From assembly GCF_018614615.1 (NCBI RefSeq), contig NZ_JAGGOK010000102.1, forward strand, positions 1 through 39,051: a stretch of 39,051 bases of DNA. Direction: 5' to 3'. The position numbers were made by a program, and so were the translations under genes. Of this stretch, positions 15,007 to 24,130 are shown piece by piece; position 1 is the stretch's first letter; each line of letters opens with the position of its first letter. The notes beneath the pieces were generated by a model. That model was not told where the DNA came from. It saw nothing but the letters and a program-made list of their open reading frames with translations, and ran no database searches. Source of the stretch: Streptomyces sp. ISL-100 (GTDB lineage: Bacteria; Actinomycetota; Actinomycetes; Streptomycetales; Streptomycetaceae).

Positions 15007-15741
15007 TCAGCTGTTGGCCAGGGTGCGGTCGAGGAGGGGCAGCAGGCGGTCCCAGTGGCGCTGCAGCGCGGCGGAGTTGAAGGCGTCGGTGTCGGACATG
15101 GTGAAGCCGTGGATGGTGCCGGGGTAGATCTCGGAGGTGTAGCCGACCCCCGCGGCGTCCAGGGCCTGGTTGAGCTCGCCGAGGGCCTCGGGCGTCATGT
15201 CGCCTTCGGCGTGGCCGAGGTGGACCTGGGCGGTTAGCTTGGCGAGGCTGTCGGGCCCGTCGGCGCCCACGGGGCCGTGGAATCCGGCGACGGCGGCCAC
15301 CTGGCCGGGGTGGGCCGCGGCGGAGCGCATCGCCAAGAGGCCGCCTATGCAGTAGCCGGTCACTGCGACCGGTCCGGCGCCGACCTCGGGCTGGGTGGTG
15401 AGGAACCTGAGGTAGGCGTCGGCGTCGCTCAGGACACGTTCGGCGGTGTGCGCCTCGATCAAGGGCATCAGCTGGGCGAAGACCGCGGGCCGGACCTCTT
15501 CTCCGATGTGCTCAGGAAGTTCGATCACCGGTGCCGGGCCGTGCCGGTAGAAGAGGTTGGGGACGAGCACGTAGTACCCGTGGCCGGCCAGTTCGCGGGC
15601 CATCTCCCGCAGCACGGGCCGGATGCCGAAGCCGTCCGCGTACATCAGCACCCCTGGGTGCCGCTCACCACCGTCGGGGAAGGCGGCGAAAGCGTCGGCC
15701 TGGCCGTCCGCGGTGGGAATGTGCAGCGTCTTGGTGGGCAT
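15007..15741 (-). CDS. Dienelactone hydrolase family protein
   Basis: 244 aa, usual family length. The catalytic triad is visible: nucleophile Cys in VAVTGYCIGGLLAMRSA, Asp in GHAEGDMTPEALG and His in YPGTIHGFTMSD. The fold is the alpha/beta hydrolase opening HPGVLMYADGFGIRPVLREM. Members hydrolyse dienelactone or related small esters and lactones in the cytoplasm; Cys rather than Ser at the elbow is the family hallmark. Start ATG has AGGAG five nt upstream, inside a hairpin (next entry). Gene appears intact and monocistronic. Actual substrate unknown. Confidence 0.9.
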   Translation of the reverse strand: MPTKTLHIPTADGQADAFAAFPDGGERHPGVLMYADGFGIRPVLREMARELAGHGYYVLVPNLFYRHGPAPVIELPEHIGEEVRPAVFAQLMPLIEAHTAERVLSDADAYLRFLTTQPEVGAGPVAVTGYCIGGLLAMRSAAAHPGQVAAVAGFHGPVGADGPDSLAKLTAQVHLGHAEGDMTPEALGELNQALDAAGVGYTSEIYPGTIHGFTMSDTDAFNSAALQRHWDRLLPLLDRTLANS

Positions 15742-15746
15742 GAGTT

Positions 15747-15792
15747 CTCCTGTCGTGGTTGACGCGTCGAGCTGTGATCAACACGACAGGAG
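15747..15792 (-). promoter_or_regulatory. 5' leader hairpin covering the hydrolase ribosome-binding site
   Basis: On the minus strand, CTCCTGTCGTG pairs perfectly with CACGACAGGAG, extended by TTGA/TCAA across a one-base bulge. The 3' arm contains the AGGAG that sits five nt before the hydrolase ATG, so pairing would block initiation. It could be a thermosensor-like or protein-responsive switch, or simply a duplicated repeat. Confidence 0.5.
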
Positions 15793-16307
15793 GCGGAGCC
15801 CGCGCAGCAGCGCCAGATCCTCGATCTAACAGCGGGCCAGCACCGGCCTGTACGGCGCTCAGAGGAGCGCCGGGTCACCAATCCGTGTGTGGCGCAATGC
15901 CGTCCCGGTAGTCATCGCCGCACAACGTAACCCACCGGACTGGATCGATGCCAGCCCCCCAAGTCCACAGTGCTGCTGGCGAGAATGATCTCGGTCAGCA
16001 CCTCGGATCCTGAACCCGGTCGACGCGCTGCCCGTGACAGCGATACCGATCTTGTGTCTGCACGGCCCTCACTACACTTCGAAGGCCCTGTTCGAACTCT
16101 GAGCTGGGCAAACGCTCGCCAGGGATCGGAAACAGGTACTCAACCACCGCACCACACGCGGGTTCCAGCCCCATCACGTCCAGGATTCTGCGAACCCGCG
16201 CGCTCGACCTGCCCTGGAACCACCTCGATCAGACTCACCCCGCTGAAGGATACGGACGCCGACAAGTCGACGTCATCATTCCCGGGCCCCGGAGCCGCTG
16301 CTACTTC
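15793..16307. other. About 515 bp without an assignable gene
   Basis: Short frames only, none protein-like. The stretch is less GC-rich in places (around 16020-16110) and probably holds the hydrolase promoter at its left end. Confidence 0.35.
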
Positions 16308-16469
16308 TCATTGCTGCTCGACCACTTGCCACAGCTCGGCCACGATCTGCTCATAGCGCTGCTGTACCGCGGCGTCCCCCGGCGTGGGCGGCTTTCTTCC
16401 GGGAGGCGCCGCCGCCCGGTTCACCTTCATGACCTGGGCGAAGGGCGACCGTGCGATATTGGTGATCAT
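16308..16469 (-). CDS. Small protein, 53 aa, or C-terminal fragment
   Basis: From ATG at 16469 the frame reads MITNIARSPFAQVMKVNRAA, then APPGRKPPTPGDAAVQQRYE and QIVAELWQVVEQQ. A Pro-rich linker separates a basic start from an amphipathic acidic helix. Codon use is genome-like. AAGGGG lies about 13 nt before the ATG, rather far. No family recognised. It may be a DNA-binding accessory peptide or the end of a lost gene. It is divergent from the lectin-like gene, about 30 bp apart. Confidence 0.4.
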   Translation of the reverse strand: MITNIARSPFAQVMKVNRAAAPPGRKPPTPGDAAVQQRYEQIVAELWQVVEQQ

Positions 16470-16499
16470 GGCAAGTCGCCAGCCCCTTACCCTGTTCGA

Positions 16500-18214
16500 A
16501 TGAAACTGATGTTCGGACGAAGAAGTCGACTTGCTCGCCTTTCACTGGGGCGGCCGTAGCCGCCTCCATCCTGATTCCTGCTCAGCCCGCCCAGGCCGCC
16601 TCGGGACTGGACGAGTTCGCCGCGAATTTCAAGCTCACGCGTGTGGACGGGGACAAGACCAACCTCATCACCTCCGCCGAGGCCGCCGGTGTCGCCAAGG
16701 CGTCCGTGACGGACGTCCTGACCGCCCGTACGGGCCGCCCCGGGCTCTGTCACGCCACCGGGCTGAACCGCGCCCTCAAGCCTGACGGATTCTGTTGGGA
16801 CGATGACGACGACAGGTCCGACTACAGCGACAGTGCGGGCGGTTGGATGCCACAGGGCTTCGCCGGTTCGCATGCCGCCACCGCCGACGGGTTGTATGCG
16901 GGCCGCTCCCTCACTGCCACCGCCTGGTACCACGGCACGTACGTCAAGGATAGGGAACCGACGACCGTCGAGGACTACTCGCGGATCTCGATCGCAGAGT
17001 CGACCGGCAGCAAGGTCACATACGGGCACGTCGCGCTCGTGGAGCCGGTCAACGGCGGCTTCATGAAGCTGAAGTACGAATCGCGCGCCGACGGCGTCGC
17101 CTGGCACGGTAACAGGCTGTTCGTCGCCAACGGCGCGGAGCTCCAGGTCTTCGACCTGACGCGCCTGTGGCGCATGAACGACACCACGAGCGCCACCACC
17201 GGACTCGCCTCGGGCAAGACCTCCGCCCGCTACCACATCTGGGCCCTGCCGCTCGTCGCCCGCTACAGCACCGTCAGCACCGCCCAAGTCGACAACGTCG
17301 CCTCGGCCTACGTCAACAACAATCCCCGGGCCTGCGCTCCGGGGACCGGCGAGCTGTGCCTGAGCAGCCTGAGCATCGACCGCTCGAGTCAGACGCCCAC
17401 CCTGGTCTCGGTGGAGAACAAGGGGACTGCGGGCGCCCGCATCGTCCGCTGGCCGCTGTCGGCCCTCGGCACGGGCACTCCCACCACGGTGGCTTCGGAG
17501 GCCAAGGGCTACGTCTCTCCCGTGTGGGGCATCCAGGGCACGGCCACGGACGGCACCAGCTACTACATGAGCGGTACCTGCCCGAGCTACTGGCCCGGGG
17601 GCACCACGCTCCACTCCTGCATCCACGTGGCCAAGCCCGGCGAGGCGCCGCACGTCCTCACCCAGGCGCCGCAGCTGACCCAGGGGCTCTCCTGGGACCC
17701 ACACGCCAAGCGGCTCTGGGGCGCCAACGAGGCGCTGGTGGACTCCAGCGGACCGCGCCGAGTCGTGTTCTCCATCGAGCCTGGCGCCGGCGCGACGACC
17801 AGCGACGGCTGGAGCTGGCTCACCAACTTCCACCAGGTCGGCTCCGTCTGTGCAACGCCCCAGGGCGACGCCACCGCCAACGGCACCCCGATCACCGTCT
17901 GGCCCTGCACAGGTGCGGAGTCCCAGCGCTGGCGCTACGAGAACGGGCTCATCGTCCACAGGGCGAGCGGCAAGTGCATCACTCCCGAGGGCAACGGAGC
18001 CAGCGTCAACGGAGCACTCCTGACACTGTGGACGTGCAACCCCGCGAGCGACGTCCAAAGGTTCTCCCCCTCCGCGGACGGCAGCGCCGTCAACGCCTAC
18101 GGCAAGGCCATCACCCCGAAGGGCAACTCCTTCGCCAGCGGTGTCTGGCTGACCCTGTGGACCAAGGGCAGCCCCACCCCTGACGCCCAGGACTGGGTCG
18201 TGAAGGGCTTCTAG
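16500..18214 (+). pseudogene. Secreted protein with C-terminal ricin-type lectin domain, frameshift in signal peptide
   Basis: The main frame encodes over 520 residues. The start MKLMFGRRSRLARLSL is in one frame, and the hydrophobic core and cleavage region TGAAVAASILIPAQPAQA follow in the next, so one base is gained or lost near 16545. The mature part begins ASGLDEFAANFKLTRVDGDK and has a beta-propeller-like body without a clear family (YGHVALVEPVNGGFMKLKYE, DGVAWHGNRLFVANG). From about 17840 a ricin B-type beta-trefoil follows: CATPQGDATANGTPITVWPC, AESQRWRYENGLIVH and further Q-x-W/Q-R-[WF] repeats. Such modules bind glycans outside the cell. If the shift is a sequencing error, this is an intact exported lectin-like protein of about 570 aa. 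Confidence 0.75.
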
Positions 18215-18232
18215 CCGCATAACGCAGGAGAA

Positions 18233-18294
18233 GCCCCCGGCTCCGGGCCCCGAAGGCACGATCGCACGCCTGGAAGGGCCCCGGAGCCGGGGGC
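18233..18294. terminator. Hairpin terminator of lectin-like gene
   Basis: Fourteen-bp perfect stem GCCCCCGGCTCCGG/CCGGAGCCGGGGGC with a 34-nt loop, beginning 18 nt past the stop codon. Confidence 0.6.
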
Positions 18295-18702
18295 ACACGG
18301 GTCACCCAGGGGTCAAGCCACTGCGCCCCATCTGCCGGAAGGCTTCGGGCTGGCTGGGCACCTGGGACAGCAGTGCGTGCTCCTACAGCCAGGCCCAGGC
18401 ATCGGACAGGCGATTCACGAGAACCTCCGTGTCCGGATCGTCCTGGAACGCCTGGCGGGCCGAGCCCATCTTCCCTCTCCAGTACCGTCTCGTCGGGGAG
18501 AAAGAGGGCGAGGAGATCACCTTCCACCTTGGGCAGCCGTCGGGGTGAGGCCGACGGTGACTTGCCCGCAGGCGAGGCCCCGGGCGTAGGTCCCAGGGTG
18601 AACGCAGGCGTACTCGATGAAGTCCGGGTGCGGTCGCGGCGATGACGATGCAGGGCGGCGGCCGGGATGGAGGACCAGGTTCGCGATTCCTGGAAAATGA
18701 GC
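18295..18702. other. About 400 bp of debris, no intact gene
   Basis: On the minus strand near 18305-18490 a frame interrupted by one TAG reads ARQAFQDDPDTEVLVNRLSD, then AWAWL, stop, EHALLSQVPSQPEAF. This is faintly like the C-terminal winged-helix part of TIGR02391-type proteins. Too short and too damaged to assign. Confidence 0.25.
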
Positions 18703-20098
18703 TCCCCCGTGCCGTTACGGGCCCGGTTCGTCGCCAAGCGCCGCGGCCGCTACCTCGCCTACAACCGGGCCATCGCCCAGGACGCCACCGCGCGCTTCCC
18801 TAAAAGCGTCCTGTGCAAGACCGCTCACGCCTTGGCCTACGCCGCCGTCGGCCACCGCTACACCCGCCGGCTGAACGCCCCCGCCGCCCCGCCTGGCAGA
18901 CCGGGCAGGCCCTCGGCATCACCAAAGCCATCCGCGTCGGCGAACGCGACCTGTCCCAAAAGACCCTCTCCTACGTCACCTTGCGCACCGTGGCCCGCTT
19001 CTGCCACACCGCCGATGCGACGATCACCCGCCATCACATCCCGCACCTGCGCGGCCTGGAAGAGCCCTGCCTGCACGAGCAACTCGCCGCCCACATCGTT
19101 CCGTTCGCCCGCAATGCCTGGATGGACCTGCAACACCCCGACGACGACGGCGCCGTCCGCTTCGACCACGACCACTACCTGAAAATCTGGGCCCTCACCC
19201 AGCCGAAGATCGAAGCCGACTTCCTGCTCCTCGATGAGGCCCAGGACACCAATCCCGTCGTCGAACAGATCTTCCTCGCCCAACGCGACCACGCCCAGCT
19301 GGTCATGGTCGGCGACTCCGCCCAGGCCATCTACCACTGGCGCGGTGCCAAAGACGTCATGACCGGCTTCGACGGCACCCAGCTCGCCCTGTCCCGGTCC
19401 TTCCGCTTCGGCCCCCGCCTCGCCGAAGAAGCCAACCGCTGGCTGCACCTCGCCGACGCCCCCATCCGTCTCACCGGCGCCGACACCGTGCCCACCGAAC
19501 TCGGCCCCGTCACCCGGCCCGACGCGGTGCTGTGCCGCACCAACGTCGGCGCCATGGCCCAGGTCATGGACCTCCTGTCCGGCGGACACCGGGTCGCACT
19601 GGCCGGGGGAGGAGACAGCCTGCGCGCCCTGGCCCTGGCCGCCCGCGACCTCAAAGAAGGACGGCGCACCACCCACCCCGAACTGGTTCTGTTCACCACC
19701 TGGGGCGACCTGCAGGACTACGCCGCCCACGACCCCGCCGGACGCGACCTGCAACCCCTGGTCGACCTGGTCGACACCCACGGCGCCGTCGCCATCCTGG
19801 CCGCCGTCGCCCATCTCGCCCCCAAAGACCAGGCCGAGGTAACCGTCTCCACCGCACACAAGGCCAAAGGCCGTGAATGGCCGCAGGTGAAAATCGCCGA
19901 CGACTTCACCCCGCCACCGGCCGACGGCCCGCCGGGCGACACAGATCCGGGGACGGCGCGCCCGATCGATGACAAAGAGGCCTGCCTGGCCTACGTAGCC
20001 GTCACCCGCACACCCGGCACCGCCTCGACATCGGCGGCCTGTCCTGGATCAACGAGCATCCGGAAGGAGTCTTGGCCAGTCCTCGCCCACCGCAGTGA
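18703..20098 (+). pseudogene. UvrD/Rep-type superfamily 1 helicase, N-terminally truncated, two frameshifts
   Basis: The first fragment (RYLAYNRAIAQDATARFPKS, then LCKTAHALAYAAVGHRYTRR) is in one frame; from about 18885 the rest continues in another. Visible SF1A motifs are FLLLDEAQDTNPVVEQI (II), QLVMVGDSAQAIYHWRGAKD (III), LSRSFRFGPRLAEEAN (IV), VTVSTAHKAKGREWP (V) and EACLAYVAVTR (VI). Near 20013 a second shift leads to RHRLDIGGLSWINEHPEGVL and the stop. The Walker A motif (I) and preceding residues are missing, so ATP binding is lost regardless of the shifts. Similar helicases occur as single genes on Streptomyces arms and plasmids. Confidence 0.8.
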
Positions 20099-20289
20099 TC
20101 ACACAGGGCGGGCTTTGGGAGCTCGGCACTTGAGCAGATGTTCTTGTGCTGACAGCTGTGCGCACGTACGTCTGGGATCCCGCGGCCGAGGGTGTGGACG
20201 GCATCTGGAGCGCGAGCTCGCCGAACACCTCGCCTGACCAGGCGAGGACGAAGTCGAGGCTTCAGCGAGGGCGCGCCGCTCAGCACTCC

Positions 20290-20508
20290 CGTCGGCATGG
20301 ACATACGGGGTGGCGAGGGCGGGGTTCTCGTCGATGTTGAGCTTGACGATTTCGAGCTTGTCGCCGTGTCCGGCCGCGATCGCCTCCAGGGAGGGGCGAG
20401 CTGGCGGCACGGGCCGCACCAGGCGGCCCAGAAGTCGACCAGAGCCGGCTTATCGCTCTTGAGGACATCCTGGTCGAAGGAGTCCTCGGTGACGTTCTTC
20501 AGAGCGAT
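20290..20508 (-). pseudogene. trxA: Thioredoxin remnant, start codon and frame lost
   Basis: The minus strand reads ALKNVTEDSFDQDVLKSDKP, then ALVDFWAAWCGPCRQLAP with the active-site WCGPC, then after a one-base loss near 20396 LEAIAAGHGDKLEIVKLNID, ENPALAT. A further jump gives MSMPTGVL, the counterpart of the cis-Pro segment (V-M-S-[IV]-P-T), after which similarity ends. An AGGAGGAA ribosome site is still present, but the codon at the start position is ATC instead of ATG. So start, frame and C-terminal third are all lost. Confidence 0.75.
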
Positions 20509-20665
20509 GGGATGTTCCTCCTGAGCGGCGGGGAGTCAGGCGGCGGCCGTGACAGGCCCGTCTTGGGGTGGGTCTGCCCGGTGTCGGCGTCGCCCAGGGC
20601 GACGCGACAGCGCGGCGTCCCGGCCGCCCGCTGTCCACAGACGGCTCCGGGCAGGCTCCTGAGCC

Positions 20666-21067
20666 ATGAACATCAGCTCGCCAGGCATCGCCCGGAACAA
20701 CAAGAAGACGCCGCACTGCGAGCGCCACGACGCCTTCCTCCGCCCGGAAGAGCAGGCCGAGTCCGCCGCACGCTTCCCGGCCGGCCACCAGGCGCAGATG
20801 GCCTTCCTCCTGGCCAGCTACGCCGGCAACGCCTCTGTGGTCGCCGCGCTCTTGGACAGCCGCGCGCGTACGGTGCAGCGTCACTGCCGTGGGTGGCCGC
20901 CACCGCCCGGGCCCCGGCTGCGCCGGGCCCTGCGCCGCCGTGTCCTGGACCTCGTGTGCCCGCGCTGCCTGTCCGATCGGGCGGTTGAAGAGGCGCGCCA
21001 GGCGAAACGGGAAGCCCGGCGTGCGGCCCGCCGGATTCCGCGTGAGCAAGGCGGGCCCAATCGCTGA
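20666..21067 (+). CDS. Hypothetical protein with HTH-like helix and Cys/His residues
   Basis: 133 aa. Near the N-terminus, TPHCERHDAFLRPEEQAESA carries a Cys/His group. The middle, NASVVAALLDSRARTVQRHC, has helix-turn-helix spacing (hydrophobic helix, turn, Arg-rich recognition-like helix). CPRCLSD follows, and the C-terminus is very basic (ARQAKREARRAARRIPREQG). The composition suggests a small nucleic-acid-binding protein, perhaps zinc-bound. No family recognised and the ribosome site is weak. It precedes the Tap-like module by about 140 bp in the same direction. Confidence 0.5.
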   Translation: MNISSPGIARNNKKTPHCERHDAFLRPEEQAESAARFPAGHQAQMAFLLASYAGNASVVAALLDSRARTVQRHCRGWPPPPGPRLRRALRRRVLDLVCPRCLSDRAVEEARQAKREARRAARRIPREQGGPNR

Positions 21068-21134
21068 CCTGCCGGCCCAAGCGAGAGACCGCCTTGGCGA
21101 GATCCTCAGCTCGCGCATGAGCAGGGTAAAGCTT

Positions 21135-21203
21135 CTATGCATTGATGATAGCAAATAGCTAATTTAAATGCGGAAGTTGCATCAACTCGGGTAGGATGGG
21201 GGT
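21135..21203 (+). promoter_or_regulatory. AT-rich promoter/operator region of the XRE-Tap module
   Basis: An island of low GC (ATTGATGATAGCAAATAGCT, AATTTAAATG) in otherwise GC-rich DNA. It includes a repeated ATAGC, and the inverted repeat AGTTG-CAT-CAACT at 21175-21187 lies just before the GGATGGGGGT ribosome site. This could be an autoregulatory operator for the HTH protein or part of a replication-module origin. Confidence 0.45.
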
Positions 21204-21491
21204 ATGGGATTGGCCTTGGAGGAGTCATTGCGGCTGACGGTGGCCGCGTTGATGCAGGTGACGGGTGACTCGCAGCGGTCGGTTGCGGGGGTGCTGGGAC
21301 TAACGCAGACGCAGGTGTCGCGCCGTCAGTCGGGCGCCATTTCGTGGAGCCTGCGCGACGTCGATGTCCTGGCCGAGCACTACGGCATCGGCGCGCTGGA
21401 CCTGCTGGCAGGTCCGACCAGAGCGTGCGAGGTGCTGCCCGCCGACCGGCGCCGTTCCGTCCGGGCCGAGACGAAGGGGACGAGCCGGTGA
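21204..21491 (+). CDS. XRE-family HTH regulator, coupled to Tap-like gene
   Basis: 95 aa with a strong GGATGGGGG ribosome site. The helix-turn-helix is SQRSVAGVLGLTQTQVSRRQ followed by SGAISWSLRDVDVLAEHYGI, typical of XRE/Cro proteins whose domain ends in the L-A-x-x-[YF]-G-[IV] helix. The stop overlaps the next start as GTGA, so translation of the Tap-like protein is coupled to this one. Probably a regulator of the replication/telomere module; the AT-rich region with an inverted repeat upstream is its likely target. Confidence 0.75.
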   Translation: MGLALEESLRLTVAALMQVTGDSQRSVAGVLGLTQTQVSRRQSGAISWSLRDVDVLAEHYGIGALDLLAGPTRACEVLPADRRRSVRAETKGTSR

Positions 21492-22676
21492 GCGACTTCG
21501 ACGCGATCGACTCGCTGCTCGACGCCGTCGGCCCGCAGGCCGAACTCCCGCCCTGCCAGGTGCGCCGCGAGCTGCGGGAGCGGGCCCGGCTGTCCAAGGC
21601 GCAAGTGGCCCGTGCGCTCGGGGTGAGCCCGTCCACCCTCAGCGGGTGGGAGAGCGGCCGGGACCCGGCCGGCGAGGTCCGCACCAAGTACGCATATCTG
21701 CTGGACGGGCTGAACGCCAAGCTCGCCACCGAGACCGAGACTGAGACCGAGACCGCGGCGGTGTCGACTGAGGAGCAGCCCGTGGCGTCAGGCACGGCTG
21801 CGGCGGCCGTCACCTCTTCGTCTTCGCCGGAACTCGGCCAGGACGAGGACGAGGTGGAGCTGCTCGCGGTGGCGCAGCCGTGTGTGCTGTGTGGCCGTCC
21901 GGCCAAACAACGCGTGGCGGGGTTCGTTCAGCACCTGGCCCCGGCTGACTGCCAACCCACCGCCACCGAGGCCCCGGCTGCCGAGCCTGCCCCGGCGGCC
22001 GAACAGCCCACACCGCAGACCTCGAATGCGCCGCTGCGCACGACACGTCCGGCGCGTCCGGCTGAGCGTTCCAAGGACCGGGCCCGGCGCGCGTTCCAGG
22101 AGCCGTCCGGCCCGGTCGACGTAATCCGCGAGGCCGTGCAGGGCGCGCTCGCCGAGCACCGGGGCGACGTCGACGCAGCCACGGCGGCGCTGTTGAAGCG
22201 GGCGATCCCGGACGCGATGCGGCTGCTGGACGAGACCCGCAAGGGCGCCCGCTACGACGTGATCGCCCATCCCTGGATCCCCGACATCCTCAAGAAACAG
22301 ACCGCGCGTGGCGCCGACCAGATCTGGGAGGCCCGCCCCAAGTGGACCCGCCACGAACTCCCGCCCGGCAGGCACGAGGTGACCGCGCTCGACATCAACG
22401 GCGCCTACCTCTCCGCCCTCAAGACGCACCTCCCCCTCGGCCAGCTCGAGCACTCCACCGGCCTTGCCCATGACCGCCGCCGCGCCGGAGTCCACCTGAT
22501 CACCCCGCCGGAATGGGAGCACGAGGCGGTGCTGCCCAACCCGATCGGCCGACGGGACGAGCCCGGCCCGCTGTGGGTCACCGAGCCGACGCTCCGTCTC
22601 CTGCTGCGCCTGTCCGGCCCGAAACACGGACTGTGCGCGCCTCCACAGATCCACGAGTCCTACACCTCCGGCGGCG
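21488..22676 (+). pseudogene. Tap-like (telomere-associated) protein, truncated at a recombination junction
   Basis: About 395 residues survive. The N-terminus SDFDAIDSLLDAVGPQAELP is followed by an HTH (SKAQVARALGVSPSTLSGWE) as in Tap proteins of linear Streptomyces replicons. Then come a Thr/Glu/Ala-rich linker, a Cys-x-x-Cys segment (PCVLCGRPAKQ), a helical region, and HEVTALDINGAYLSALKTHL, matching the [DN]-[IV]-N-x-A-[YF]-L-x-[AS] core of the Tap C-terminal domain. Tap recruits terminal protein to telomere DNA during end patching. At about 22675 similarity stops, and the frame continues to 23548 only as the antisense of a regulator gene. The Tap label is by motif and is moderately secure. 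Confidence 0.6.
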
Positions 22677-23758
22677 GCCTTGTGGTCGCCGAGGGTCTCG
22701 AAAACCTTCGCTGTCCGGGAGTGGACGGAACCCTGCGGCGGGCCCCATGCCAGGGCCCAGAACGGCACTTCGTCGCCGCGGTCGGCGGCGAGGAGTACGC
22801 GGGCCCGTTCTGCTTCGGTCAGAGCTGCGTGCCGCTGGCCGGTCTTGGCCAGCGTGTGGGCGTGGACGACGCGAAACAGGGCCTCGGTCTGGACATCCAC
22901 CTTGCCCTTGGCGCGGTTCAGGCCGGTCTCGGCCAGGCCCAGGCAGTGCTCGGGCCGGTTGAGCTTGAGGCCTTGCATGGCCATCGTCCGCATCACGAAG
23001 CCGTCCTGACCGCGCAGCCCGCCCTCGACGGCCAGCGCGTAGGACTGCAAGTAATACCTCTGAGCGGCGCCCTGCTGGCCCGCGTCGTAGCTCTTCCAGC
23101 CGAGCAGGTGTACCCCGCGGCTGGCGGCAGACAGGAGTTGCCGGCGGACGTCGTCGCTGCGGAACCGGCCCCGGCACAACGAAGCCACGTCGTCGCGCAG
23201 ATACTGCACCAGAGCGGTGCGGCCGTGCTGCCCGCCGTGACGTTCGTCCATGTCGGAGAAGACGCGCACCATGTCGCGCACCGCGGCGACTTCGGCCAGC
23301 CCGGCGACCGAGCCAGTACGGGCAGCCGCGGTGCGACCGGCGATGTCGCGGACGTAATCCAGGGGCAGGGCGGCGGCCGCCACGGAGTAGGCGGAGGTGG
23401 CGAGGAAGCTACGTCGGTCCAATTCGCCTCTCCACATCGGCAGCAGGGCATCGATCGGATCGTCACCGAGCGACAGTCCGATGCTGCCATCTTCTTCGCC
23501 CCCTATGGGGCCAAGCCCCAGGTCGTCTTCGGTGATGAGACGTCCTAGGCGCCGCGAGAGCGCGATAGCCAGGTAGCGGCCCGTGGCGCCGGCCGGAATA
23601 GACCCGGTGATCCAGTGATCGACGGTGGACTTGTTGGTCCGTAAGAACTCGCCGTGCTCAGCGGCCACGGCCCGTACCGAGGCGGCGAGCGCCGCATACG
23701 TCAGCCCGCAGGCACCGACCATTTCCTTGAGCCGGTGGTTCGGCGTGCGCTGGGCCAT
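22672..23758 (-). pseudogene. HTH/tetratricopeptide transcriptional regulator, C-terminally truncated
   Basis: About 360 residues from ATG at 23758, preceded by GAGGGCGGGG. The start MAQRTPNHRLKEMVGACGLT with YAALAASVRAVA and NKSTVDHWITGSIPAG is the N-terminal HTH of a large actinobacterial regulator class often linked to peptide clusters. The rest is TPR-like helices (DDVRRQLLSAASRGVHLLGW, AQRYYLQSYALAVEGGL, LGLAETGLNRAKGKVDVQTE). It ends abruptly at LGDHKAA, where the Tap-like fragment begins on the other strand, so the last TPRs are lost. It is divergent from the peptide gene at 23900 and was probably its regulator. Confidence 0.75.
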
Positions 23759-23773
23759 GGGATCCCCGCCCTC

Positions 23774-23788
23774 GTATACCCGATATAC
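23774..23788. promoter_or_regulatory. Inverted repeat GTATA-CCCGA-TATAC between divergent regulator and peptide genes
   Basis: Fifteen-bp dyad, 16-30 bp upstream of the regulator start in a 141-bp divergent gap. It is AT-rich for this genome, so it could be an operator and/or overlap the regulator's -10 element. Confidence 0.45.
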
Positions 23789-23899
23789 CGCTCCGCGCGC
23801 TCTGCACGGTACCCGCCAACTCCCTTGCCCGGTTCACTGATTGACGAAGCCCGGTGACGTTGTGTCGACCGGGAGTGGTCGAGTGGAAGGGGACCTGCG

Positions 23900-24028
23900 A
23901 TGAAGGACCAGACGCGTCCGTGGGAGTCCGTGTTCGCCGGGCCGGAGATCACCGCCGTCCCGAGCGACGACGCACGGTTCGAGGAGAAGCCGCAGGAGAG
24001 CTCGGACCAGGGCCGGTTCGAGGACTGA
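23900..24028 (+). CDS. Candidate RiPP precursor peptide, 42 aa
   Basis: ATG with GGAAGGGGA about 7 nt upstream. The peptide starts MKDQTRPWESVFAGPEI, continues TAVPSDDARFEEKPQESS and ends DQGRFED. It is strongly acidic, lacks Cys and lacks a Sec signal. It sits directly before an asparagine-synthetase-like gene and an ABC exporter and is divergent from a peptide-cluster-type regulator, the arrangement expected for a modified-peptide precursor. The lasso leader pattern (Y-x-x-P-x-L-x-x-x-G) is not present, but P-W-E-x-V-F-x-G-P resembles a conserved leader-like block. The only Ser/Gly/Ala plus acidic pair with ring-like spacing is near SDDARFEE. Function is inferred from context. Confidence 0.6.
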   Translation: MKDQTRPWESVFAGPEITAVPSDDARFEEKPQESSDQGRFED

Positions 24029-24130
24029 CCGCACACAGCACAGCTATCTGAACCACCGGGGCCCGCGCCCGGCCCATATGCCGCGCGGGCCCCGTCGTCG
24101 TGTCCACCAGCTGGAGAGAAGGAGGCAACG

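Noticed and set aside
16487..18298. A 603-codon open frame on the minus strand opposite the lectin-like gene
   Set aside because: It mirrors the lectin gene's codon pattern, has no motif and is Gly/Val/Arg-rich as expected of antisense frames in GC-rich DNA.
21488..23548. A single 686-codon plus-strand gene
   Set aside because: Only the first 395 codons resemble a protein family; the rest is antisense to the HTH/TPR regulator.
23900..24028. Calling the 42-aa peptide a lanthipeptide or a standard lasso precursor
   Set aside because: No Cys, no lanthionine enzymes nearby, and no lasso leader motif; only a context-based RiPP label is supportable.
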